The position numbers and the translations under genes were made by a program. Below, piece after piece: positions 39,801 to 51,800 of a stretch of 64,000 bases of DNA. The DNA is from Chara braunii (Eukaryota > Streptophyta > Charophyceae > Charales > Characeae). Every line of letters begins with the position of its first letter. Position 1 is the first letter of the stretch. The notes under the pieces were generated by a model. The model made no database searches and had not been told where the DNA came from. It was given only the letters and a program-made list of their open reading frames with translations. Where the stretch lies: NCBI GenBank assembly GCA_003427395.1, contig BFEA01000242.1:939228-1003227 (forward strand), in the 5' to 3' direction.

Positions 39801-42800
39801 AGTCTACTTATATTGGTCTCCAGAATTGCGGTGGCAGTGCTCAGTTGTGTCAGGCTTTGCGAGTATGTTGTGGACGTATTTGTCTGAAATAGTCTACTTA
39901 TATTGGTCTCCAGAATTCCGGTGGCAGCATTGATCGCAAGGACTCTTTTTTAACGTCTTTGTGGTTCCCTGGAAGCTCTGTAGTCCCTAACGATCCCATT
40001 TTACGTGCACTGCCTGGACATCCGAGGTTTTTTCATTGCCCTTTTGTTGTGCCAGGAATCTAGTTTCTTTCTGGGTCCCATCCATAAAAGAGACGTCAAG
40101 AAACCTTTAGCTATTCAGTGGATTGTTGAAGGCAGCTTGTGGAGGCTAAGTTTTACAGAAAAAAAAAAGAAAGGCGTCGTTTGACCAAAAACAACAACAA
40201 CATAGGTTTAGATCTCCATGGGTTGTCAATGTTCTTTTTCACCTTGAGCAATCCCATCTCTGAGCCAGAAAGCATATTGCCAGCTGTTGCATCTACCTTC
40301 TTCCCCCGAATACAACGTACTGTCATTACTGCTGTATCTGGACTGAAAGATGCCTCAAATACAGCTATAATGACCTCACGTTGTATTCGGGGGAAGAAGG
40401 TAGGGAATGATGTGTAATGGAATAGTTTAACTTGCCACGAATGGGATGGTGAGCGGCTCGATGCTTGAAACCACCAGTACGCGGGGGCCTGCAGGCGCCT
40501 TGCTGCACGCCGAGCTTTTCCAAACCACCAACGGCGCACTTTCTTTCTATTTTGGCTGGTGCAGCCAGCCATTGTGGTCGGGTAGGCCGAGCCTCCAAAA
40601 ATTTTGTGGGCGAGGAGTTGCATTTTAAGCAATGCTGGGGCCTCTGTGTACCGACGATTTAATGTCATGGAAAGCGTGCCGTTGATGTCAGTGAAACAAG
40701 GTATGACTGGTGTGCAGTGAAATGTTCTGCCCTGTCACCAATAGAATGTTGAGCAGCACAACTCACAATGCCATAAAAAGTGTGCAGTTTTTGTATGTCC
40801 TTTGTGATTAACCAGCTCGGAATGTGTTGGAAATCTGTTTGGTTGTTCACAGCCTCAATACCTGGAGATTCTGATGCCGCCTCTGATTGCCAAGTGGCAG
40901 CAGCTGCCCGACTCGGACAAGGACTTGTTCCCGTTGCTGGAGTGCCTAACATCAATCGCACAGGTAACTCTCATGCCGCTCATCCGTGTCATTAGCAATG
41001 CGAAACTGGTTAATCACAAAGGATCTATGTTTTTTTTGTTTTTAGTTTCCTGCTTTTGAAAGTAGCGCTCACTTGTCCTTTGACTGAGTGCAGAGTCATG
41101 TGGGATGACTACTGTCTCTTTTGCCTGATAAGCAAAGACGTTCGCCCGTGCGCAAGTATTGACTCCCTTTGATGAGAGGTGGTCGTCTATGTTTTTTTTG
41201 TGTTTATTTTCCTGCTTTTGAAAGGTGCTCTCACTTGTCCTTGGACCGAGTGCAGAGTCATGCTGGATGACTACTGCTTCCCCCAACTAGAATGTGAGGT
41301 CATTTTATGACCATGTCTAGACTGAAGGGTGCCACAAATGCAGCCATAATCACCATAGGCTCTTTTTACGAGGGAAGAGGGTGGGAGCAGTGGATCACAG
41401 TGATCATGATCTCGACATAAAGTACATTCGATTTTTCTTTTTCTTTTTCTGGGAAGGGGCGATGCCACAACCGGTGGGCCTCACCACATGCAGAAAAGAC
41501 AAAAAATATGGTTGTGTAACTTTCCATGTGCTAGCTGAAGATTCAGTTGAACTTTGCCCCGCTTGGTGAGTAATGGAGCGAGGCCCAATCTCACAGTTAT
41601 ACTCTTAGGGCCTCTCTCCACCACTCACGACGTGCACAAAAGACAAAAGAGTAGATTCAATGTTTTTTTCCCTTTTCCCTTTTTGGAATGCGAGCGGATG
41701 GAGCTTCCCCGGAGGGTCGGTCGATGAGGCCAACCGGCAGCGTCGTGGGCAGCGAGAGCTGGCATCGCCAGGGAGCTGAGGTCTGGCAGGTAGAATTTGT
41801 ACCATTTTCTGTGGCCGATTCATTAGATTTTGTTGGGGAGGAGTGGGCACAGGAGGGGCGTGGTGACGAGCCCCGTTACCCATGGTGGAGGGAAGGGACG
41901 ACAAGAGGGAGGAGGGGGAGGAGGGCGGGGAGGACGACGAGCAGGAAGACAATTTTATGGCCGTGCATCTCCCCATGCTCCAGCGGAAGATTCATTCCAC
42001 TGTGCAGGGGAGGAGGGGCAGGATGATGAGCGGGAGGGAGCGGGAGATGGCGAACAGGAGGAGAACAAGATGGGGAGCCCAGCCAGAGGAGGAACGGGAG
42101 CATGACGAACAGGAGGATAGGGCAAGCCACGCTAGCCATGGATGGGCAGAATGAGGGTGCAAGGGGAAGGAGGATGGGGACGACTACGAGCAGGAACACA
42201 AAAATATGGCTTTGTATCTTTCATGTTCTAGCGGAAGATTCATTCCACTTTAAATGGGAGCCACGCGCGGCGGCGATACTTTGTTTTTCTAATCTGTTAC
42301 GATTCTGGCCAAGTGCAAAATTCATGAGAAAGCATGATGCCGTCCAATAGCAAAAGAAATGAATGAACTTGAGAGGAGGGAGAGGTGAAGGAGAAGACGA
42401 AGATGAGAGAAGGAGAAGAAGATGTACACCAGCAGGAGACCAATGACAAACAGGAGGATGACGAACAGGAGGAGAACAAGATGACGAGCCACACCAGAGG
42501 AAGAACGGGAGCATGACGAGCAGGAGGATATGGCAAGCCACGCTAGCAGTGGATGGGCAGAATGAGGGTGCAAGGGAAAGGAGGACGGGGAGGACTACGA
42601 GCAGGAAGACAAAAAAATATGGCTGTGCATCTCCCATGTTCCAGCAGAAGATTTATTGCACTTCGAATGCGAGCCGCGCACGGCGGCTATGCTTCGTTTT
42701 TCTGATCTGTTATGATTCTGGCCAAGTGCAAAATTCATGAGAAAGCACAATGCCGTCCAATAGCAAAAGAAATGAATGAACTTGTGAGGAGGGAGAGGTG

Positions 42801-45800
42801 AAGGAGAAGAAGAAGATGAGAGAAAGGAGAAGAAGATGTTCACCAGCAGGAGACCAATGGCAAACCCTCCTCTCGCCAACCAGATCCACCTGCTTACCGC
42901 CTCCACTCTTATTCAAACAATAAATAATAATAATGATGATGAATGGCTGAACCAGAATCAAAGTCTGAATCCCATTTCTACTGCCCGGCATGAATCAGAG
43001 GTCCACCATAGCCATGCCGCCGTTCTTCTTCATCGTCAATCGGGCGGAGGCTATGGCAGACTACCAAGGGTCTAGCCCTGCTGTGCAAAAGACAACGCAA
43101 AGCAGCCTTCTTGGTGGGGCACAACCGCCACTGGGACCTTCCAGATGCAGCGCCTAAAAAGGTGATAAAGATGGCGTCCACCATAGCCAGCTGAGTACCT
43201 CGCTGCTCTTCTCCATAGTCTCCTTCTTCCTCCTACCAATAGAGCTCCACCATAGCTGAGGTGGAAGCTCTGGGCCTTTTCCCTCCTCCCAGCGCTGCTT
43301 CTACCAGCATTTCTCTTCCTTCAGCGCCCAGACTTCTAGTGCTTGTTCAAGCAGCGTGTCGTCCAGACTTGAATACCTCAAATGAGGAGCACTTCGCTCC
43401 TCAAGATATAGCGGCCTACCTTCCTCTTGGGCGGTTTCTTCCAGGCCACTCGGCCTCCAAGCAACCGGTGCCTCCTCCCTTTCGGAGGGAAACATCATTG
43501 CAGGCTCTGATATTGTCTGCACAGGCCCTAGACTCAGGCTTCTTGGACTGGTACCTGCCTAGACCTAGCCTACCAACTACTGGGTCTCTAACAATGCCAA
43601 CTTTTGTCTTCTTCCTCTTGGCCTCCAGTTCCGGACACATCTACCACGAGTTCAGTGGTACCGGCCTACCTGCTACTAGAGTGTTTTTCCCGATGCAACC
43701 CTGAAAGTCACGGCCACAGGTAAGTATCGGCCCTGCAGGGCCTCCAAACAAATAAGTGCCCCTTGTGGGTCACACAGACCGAAAAGCACTCAGACAGGCA
43801 TGCAGAACAGCGAGCATGTGCACACACAGACTTAGAAAATTCAGTAGCACGCCGGAATCTAGGCAGAGCATTCATTCCAGCGGCATAACCCAGAAATCAC
43901 CAGTGTTCTCAGTCTGTGTTTTGACGGGCCATTACAAATCTGACACTTGCTGTCACACAGTAGAGCTCAGTGTAGTCTGAGGTATCTAGTTGAATACAGG
44001 GCAGGGAGTTCTGAGGTATAAGCTCTTTTTGTGGCCTGGTATTCAAATAAAGCCTTATTTTGGACGACACAATTTTAATTTGTCGACGAATCGTCAACCG
44101 TGTAGGCCATTGAGCATCCCAATTGCTGGATTGTGTTTTTGTTGGAAGAGTGCATTCAGGAATTTAGAACTTATGCAGCATGTTCAGGGAAATAGACGAC
44201 ATGGCCCTGATTTTGGAATCGCTCGGCCAAATGGGAAATAGCAACACAGTTTTATCAACCGACACACAGTTTTCATGGGGTACTTGGAATGTGTTCTTAT
44301 TATTGCAGTGCTCACACGTGACACCCAGCCTTCAGAATATAACTACCGTTATATTCCACTTACCCTAAGAAGATGAGATTTTCGTTTTAACTCGCTCCTT
44401 TTCAAATAGAACGCTCCTTCGAATAGAACACCCGGGCGCTATATTTGAATAGAATGCCCGGGCGTTATATTTGAATAGAACGCCTGGGCGTTATATTTGA
44501 ATGTTCCATGGGAAGAGTGTGTTGAAGAGGTCGTATAGATGGGTTTTGAAGAGGGTATACATGGGTTTTGAAGAGGTTTGAATGGGATTCGACTTCCAAA
44601 AATCATATTTAAGCCGGTAGTTGTAGCTGCATCACACAAGGCTTCAACACCACATACACAGCATGCACTCTGGCACGATGTGAGAACACTTGGTCGCAAA
44701 ATTGAGTCTTACACGTGTAGTTTTGTGTATGTGCAATTGGACGGCTATGGCTGTCTCTCTCTCTCTCTCTCTCTCTCCCCCCAAGCTTGGACTTCGCCGA
44801 TGCCGTGCCCTGTCCTTGCAGCTGTGGTCAGCCTCGGACACTTATGGAGGCTTAATGAGTTTCCTGGGATTAAGTTGCGACAGACTTACAGGCCTAGACC
44901 ACCAGATCTGCCGGTTCCTATTGACTTGACAGGGCTACCCACTCAATTGTACGGCCTAGACCTAGAACTCCCACTGGCCCACAGAACTGCCCTACTAGTT
45001 GGTGTTTATGTTAGATCGGACACTGAGGCTTGGAACTCAACCAGGACTCAGAGATGCGTAAATTCCTTTCTTTATGGTTTCCTGTCCGGTATGCTGAGCA
45101 ACCCTGATCTCACTCTGATTTTATCATCCGATGCTAATTGTATTAATGCGAAAATGAGGATAGTTTTCAGGTCCACTTGGTTTCTGTTTTGGTTGTGCTT
45201 TACTTGTCTTGAGTGTTGGTCAATCTTCTTTGCTAAATGTTTCCACCAAGGGAAGCTGTTGCAATTCTTGAACTTGTGATTGTGTTTCTGTGTCCTCAAG
45301 TGTCCCGCTGCTGGCTGTGCAGTCTCTGTGGCGAAGGGGTGGTGAATGCAGTATGCATGTCGAATAGGTTGTACCAATGTGGCTGAAGTGTTCAGCTTTT
45401 GCCAGATATGTGAATATGTGGACTTGTGGGTGTTTGTTCTCATTGCAGGCACTCGGGCAAGGGTTTGCACAGTATGCTGAACCTGTGTTTCAAAGATGTG
45501 TGAATCTCATCAGAGTCCACCTTCTGGCAAAGGTATGGTTTCTATCATTGCAACACGGATCACTGTCCTGTGACAGACCACCGGCTGCTTTGAAACAAGC
45601 CGCTTCTCAATTTACCACACGCTATAAAACAAGAAAGATGGAAACTATAAAGAATTCTCTGCATCAGCATGTGTTTCATCGTACATTGAGGATGCTGAAA
45701 GGCAAACAAGGAGAGGAGGGTTCGATTTTCTCTCGACTGCAAATGCAGCCGACTTCCAGAGAGGCGAGGGTTGTTCATGTTCTGCTCTATTGCACCAAAT

Positions 45801-48800
45801 CTCCATCTGCTGTGGAAGCGCGACGTCAGTCACGGAACCCAGACTTTCACTTGACTCATTTGCGCTCGAGATGTCTTGCTGGAAATGTTGGGGCGGGTGG
45901 TATGGTGTTGATGTTGTCGAAAATTGTCACTGCTGTAGTGGTGTTCGCTGTGTATCTTGTGCTCTCTCAGATGAAGGTGTCGGCTCTCAGGGGCATGGCC
46001 CGTTGCTGCTATGTTCATCGTGGGATTGCACTCCCCTGACCAGCTAAATTCGTGCTTTCCAGGCGCGTGCATTGCAGCAACGGGGCCTGCCTCTTGGTGC
46101 TCCTGATTTCATCGAACGGTGTTTCGTTTGGAAGTGCATTTTTTCAGAATGGCGTTTCATTTGGAACAAGTATTATGATACTACACTGAGGGGTGTGTGG
46201 GAGAGTGCATGACCCTCAATTAGAGGTGGGAAAAATGTGTTTCATTTGGAACGAGTACTATCCACGGAGGGCGGTGAGGGGTGTGGGGGAGAGTGTATGA
46301 CCATCAATTAGGGGTGGAAGGTTGCCCGGGGTGAATGGTGTTGTAAGCTAAATTGGGATCTTCGTACCGTGGTGATTGTTGAGTAGCTATGGTGCTGAAG
46401 GCAGCGATATAGGGACAAGTACGTGTGGGAAGGGTTGCTACCCTTAAACCACGAGTACACCTGGGCCTGCAGGTGCCTTACTGCGTGCCAAGCTTTTCCG
46501 AACCGCCAGCGGCACACTTTTTTTCGTTGTTCGCTGGCGCCGCCAGCCATTTTGGTCCGGTAGGCCGAGCCTCCAAAAGTGTCGTAGGTGACAAGTTTCT
46601 TCCTCTCCTCAGTGGCAGTTTAAGTTAAGAAAGGCTCCGGCACAGCTTGTCACATGCCTGGAAGTTTCTTGTACCGCCAGCGGCACACTTTTTTTCTTTG
46701 TTTGCTGGCGCCGCCAGCCGTTGTGGTCGGGTAGGCCGAGCCTCCGAAAGCGTCGTAGGTGACAAGTTTCTTCCTCTCCTCAGTGGCAGTTGAAGTTAAG
46801 AAGGGCTCCATCCCAGCTTGTCACATGCCTGGAAGTTTCTTGCTTTTCATTCTTTTTCCCCTACTTTCTTCGAAAGTTTTGTTCACAAAATGTTTCAGCA
46901 CACCTCGCCATCTGCATTGTTTAGGACGTCTTGAGCCTCAGATGTTTGAATCTGGACTTTTGGATAAGCCAGGATTTGGTCGATATCCTGTCCCGTCACT
47001 TGGGCTTCTCAACAATTGCTCTTGCTGTTAGACTCCGCACCCCATTTCATTCCTCGTTTTGTTGGTGTCCTTTTTTGTTGGTTTTTAGTGAGTATTGGGA
47101 TCGTGCAATTTCTGAATGGGTGGTCATTTCACAACACCATTGAAATGAAGGTTCAGGTTCTCAACTGTTGACTGTCGCTCTGACTTCTCTCTGGTCTCTG
47201 AACGTCCGGTCTTTTTATTAGACTCCCCGAAATCATTTTATATAAATTTAATAATTTATAATATTTATATTCTGTTTTTGTTGCTCAGCTCGGTGATTTG
47301 AAGAGAACTGAGAGAAGCGATCCCTAGTACGAGAGGACTGGGATGGGTCAACCTATGGTGGACGGGTTGTCATGCCAGTGGCATTGCGGGGTAGCTACGT
47401 TGGTATGAGAGAACGGCTGAAAGCATATAAGCGGGAAACCCCTCTTGAAAAAAGTCACTCTTTGTGGGTCATTGCTAACTTATTAGGCAACCATTGCTAA
47501 TCTGTTTTATAATAATCTAATCATAGATAATTTGACCTATTTTTGTAAAATCTTTCTATTGTTTGGTACTGCCACCACCATTTTGATGTGTTTCGATTAT
47601 TTCAAACAAGAAACTTTGAAGTGTTGGGAGCATGCAATTTGTAAATGGGTGTGGATCGCAGAACATCATTGAAATGAGGGTGCGTGCATCTTCTCATCTG
47701 TTGACTGTTGTTGTGAATGTTTTATGCGATGTCATTTTGTGTGGGAGAATCAAGGGCGGGATGTTGGTGTGCTTGCTTGTTTCCACGTGTGGGATGCGTT
47801 GTTTGTGGGCCACGTGTGGGAGCTACTTCTGCGCTTAATGTTGCATTGGGGAGGTCTGAGTGGAGTTGGAGGTAGGGGCTATGGTCTGTGACGGAGGATT
47901 CGAGTGCCATGTGCGAAGGGGAAGGGGGGTTGGTGGGTGTAAGGGAGTGCGAGTGGAGAGAAAGGAGTGGGTCCGGTTGGTTTGGGGTGTGGTGGTGGGT
48001 GGTGGTTTGGAATGTGGTGAGCTGTGAATGCACACACAAACATATTATGTCTCCCAGACAGATGAGGCAAGGGCAGGAATCAAATACGACAAGGAATTCA
48101 TCGTATGCTCGTTGGACTTACTTTCCGGGATCGCAGAAGGGCTTGGACCAGGAATTGAGAGCCTGGTAAGTAGTCATTTGAGGGAGAATCGGCGAATGGG
48201 TGGGGAAATGAATGACAGGTTGAACTGGTAGTCTATTTAGAAAACGGTTGCAAAATGTGAATTCATGTTGACTGTATTTCGATTCAATCGGCAGACGCGT
48301 GAGGGTCTGGTAAGCATTCATTCATTTCAAACGTGGATGAGGAAATAGCTGACAGGAGGTTGATTTGGTGGTCTATTTAGCAAGTGGGTCCGAATGGGAT
48401 ATGAATTCATACCCGTTGCCATGCATGCTGGCTGTTTTTTTATTCAATGGTCAGGGAATGATGAAACACTTGCTTTGCATGGATGCTGTTTTCGGATTCA
48501 ATCGTCCAATGAAGTGGCCGAGTGGGTGACGACAAGCAGTGGCAGGTTGAATAGAAAGTGCATAAGCTGGAGGGTGTGGATGTGATGAGAATGGTATGGA
48601 GTCATCTGGGTGCATGCTTTTTGCTGTTTACCGATGTTGGGCGCGCATACAGTGTTGAAGGCAATGCTTCGATGCCATCCAAAGGATGGAATTTCAATTA
48701 TGTTGATCAGTGAGGCGGAAAGTAGTTTTTTCTTCGAGTCGGTATGAAAACTGGAGGCTAGTGTGAGGAAAACTTTGAACGGTGTTGGAGCAGCTCGTTG

Positions 48801-51800
48801 GTGCTCATTCATTTGAAGTGTACGGCCCTCCCCCGAACACTTGAGCATATGATTGTGAATGTATGCATGCTATCTGTCTGATCGGATAGGCGTTATGACC
48901 ATTTCTTGTCCATGGGTGAAGACGATAGCCTCAATGCATGTATACTGTGTGGCTTTGCAATGAAGCGCTCTCCTTAAGTGTTTCTCTGCGCTTAGTGGGA
49001 GTTGTCACTCCGCTCTTTGCTACTTCGCTGCTTTGAGTGAATCAATGTAGTAGGTGAAGCCAAGCAGTGATGTACTGTTTGAGTGAAGCACAGCAGCATC
49101 GTCTTAGTGAAGCTAAGGAGAGCAAAACGATTGAGTGTAGACTTCATGAATGCTTGACCCACCTGCAGCCAATTAGGTGTGCGTAAACTCTACTGGTTTG
49201 GATGTTCACCGAGTGTTGATGACATATCCCTATTTTTGGGAGGATTCTGAACCTACGATGCTTGTGTCCTATGGTTGGATGTGATGAAGGTGGCAAGGAG
49301 TGATTTAAGGGATCTTCTTGTTCAGTGTTGTGCGGACGATGCACCAGATGTGAGGCAGAGTTCTCTTGCATTCTTGGGCGATCTTGCGAAGGTTTGTATG
49401 TTGTCCCATCACGCCAGTTTTGAGACAGTTTCGGCAATGTGGAACTGTTTGACAGACAGTCACTAGTGCACATCATTCTGGATCATGTTCATTGATGATT
49501 TCAATGTTATGAATGACCCAGGCTGAGAAAAGCGTCCGAACGCATGAAAAGCATTGTGTAGAAGAACGAGACCCATAGAAGCACCCTCTGCTTCATGCAA
49601 TCTTGCACAAGGGTTTATGTTTGGATTGGATACGTCCTTGCAGATATAGTTCCAATTTTTGAGGTTTAGGTTGGCTGTATCTGCCATGTGAGACACGTTT
49701 CGTGGCCTTCCTTGTGCTGGCAAAACCCCTCTTATGCGCTGCCTGCAAGGGGGCGGAGGTGGCAGGCAGATTGCAAGAATGCATGTTTGCCCCCTATCAT
49801 AATTTCCTAGGCACCTGCATCGCATTGTGTTCAGGTTCGGTGACCGTTCCCGAAACTTCGTGACTGAGAATGTGAACGAGTGCCAAACCCTCCGAACGAA
49901 AACATTTTTTTTTTTCTTCTTCTTGATCTCAGAGAAATGTGGAAAAAACTATATGTTATGCAGGGTTGCAAACCCCGACGGACAGCGCCCTTGGCTGGTC
50001 GGCGCCGGCTGGTCAGGGGTCGTTGGCATCCCGCAAAAAAAGAAAAAGAAAAAGAATGTTTTTTCTTTTGGGTCCAGAACTGCTAATAACCCAACCAACA
50101 CCCCTGTACCTGCCCCCAATACGCCCATACATGCCCCCAACAACCCCGAATCGCCCCCCAGCACCCTTGTTCCACCCCTTTATACCCCTATAAAACCCCT
50201 AAACTCCGCTTCCCCCCCCTTATACCCCCCTCCCAAAACCCCTCATTCCTCCCCATCCCCAAAAGTTTCTCAGCGGATTAGGGCTGTACTCAGCAAGTCC
50301 AGCACAGCGCCCGACTCAGATTTGGGAAAAAAACAGTGGATAGCTTTAGCTGACTGGTCGGCAGATCGCCAACGGGTCGGCCCTATTGGTCAGCTGCAAA
50401 ACCGTCGGCGGTTGGGGTCGGCGGTCGGCAGGTATGCAACCCTGATGTTCTGTAAAAATAATAACACAAACAACTTTTGCCTGGGAGGCATGTTCCAATT
50501 CTGAGCCAAAAGCGAGTTAAAAATTGAAAAACCCATTAAAAAACATAAAATAAAAACGTTAGACTGAACACGTGCAGGAGGCGTTCAGCCGAACACCCAA
50601 TCATGTTTGGGCATTTATGAAAGCCCGAACACATTCCGTGTGCTACACAGCTAGGCAAATTCTGCTTTCTGGAGGGTCATGTTTGTCCGATATCAGTTTC
50701 CTAGGTATATTCTGCTTTCTGGAATGTTCGAAGCAAGATGGCAGAAAAGGTGAAAAATAATAAGTTTAATAATCATGTGGTTTGTTGATTTTTTCTGCGG
50801 CGTGCTTGTCGTTTGTTGAAATTTACTTTCTCAGATTTTTCTCTGTAAAATTTTGCTAATGTCTTTTGCGCGACTCCCAACTGTTTCTTTTGGCGTGAAT
50901 GCAGTCCTGCGTTGTGCACTTGCAGCCTAGGATACCAGAGTTCTTGCAGCTTGCAGCTAACCAACTGGTAAGTAATGTCAGTGATGACCTTGCCCTTCTA
51001 AGGATATCTGCTCATCGGTGATCATAGATAATAAGCTTCCGCAATGTGTGTTCATCGAGGGGTCTGTGTGTTGGTGGATTGGCCAATGGATTAGTTTGGC
51101 TTTTGAAGTCGCAATCCTGATGGTCAGAACGTAAACGAAAATGGAACAAAGCTCAAACAAACAAACAGAAATGATGCTATGAGTAGTGCAAAGCAGACTT
51201 CGAATTTGTAATTTTTGTTGCATGGCAGGGGGTCTCCATACGTGTGTTCTTGTTTTACCTTCGTCTTGAAAGGGCAATGGCCTTAAGGTGTTGTCATGCA
51301 AGTGACTGGTCCCAGGAAATCCAGAAATTCATTCAACTACCGTCTTCACCAAGAACAGAATGCTCTGTCATTATTGCTGCATCTGGACCGAAAGTTGTGC
51401 CAAATACAGCCATAATGACCAAACGCTGTTTGGGTGAAGACAGTAACAGTGTTCATCGGTGTACCAGCAGCAGCTTATATGGCTAACCTTATGTTCCTGT
51501 GCTTTCTGTCATCTGTTTTGCAGCAAGCGAGGGATGCGTTGGCACCCGAAAACTACTCTGTTGCAAACAATGCATGCTGGGCTATAGGTGAGGTGGCTGT
51601 GAAGGTGAGTTTGTCTAACCAACAAAATTCGGTCGTTGAATGTAGATTGCTGTGTTTTGCGAAGGGGGTGGGGAACAGGAGGTGGCAGGTGTGGCTGGAA
51701 TTTGTTTGCAGCTTTTAGTCTTATACGTTCACCTTTATTTTGTATCTGCTACATTCCGTTAAAGTTCCTACGGTGCAGGAGTGGGGAGGTGTGGCTGAAA

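Larger units (their letters stand above)
40964..45448. other. Intron 18 (4485 nt)
   Basis: Contains repeated TTTTCCTGCTTTTGAAAG blocks (41030-41290), a degenerate MITE-A (41279-41385), family-B blocks, a 411-bp tandem duplication (42041-42866), a 26-bp x3 array (44421-44498) and a TC run (44755-44780). Frames at 43261-43704 and 44578-45279 have protein-like composition but no family I recognise. Confidence 0.7.

Noticed and set aside
45533-46039. Continuation of e19 as a long coding exon
   Set aside because: The open frame after 45532 has no resemblance to transportin, whereas e19 to e20 joins perfectly at GTATGG.
47285-47462. Functional rRNA gene
   Set aside because: Only a fragment of the 3' domain, isolated within an intron.
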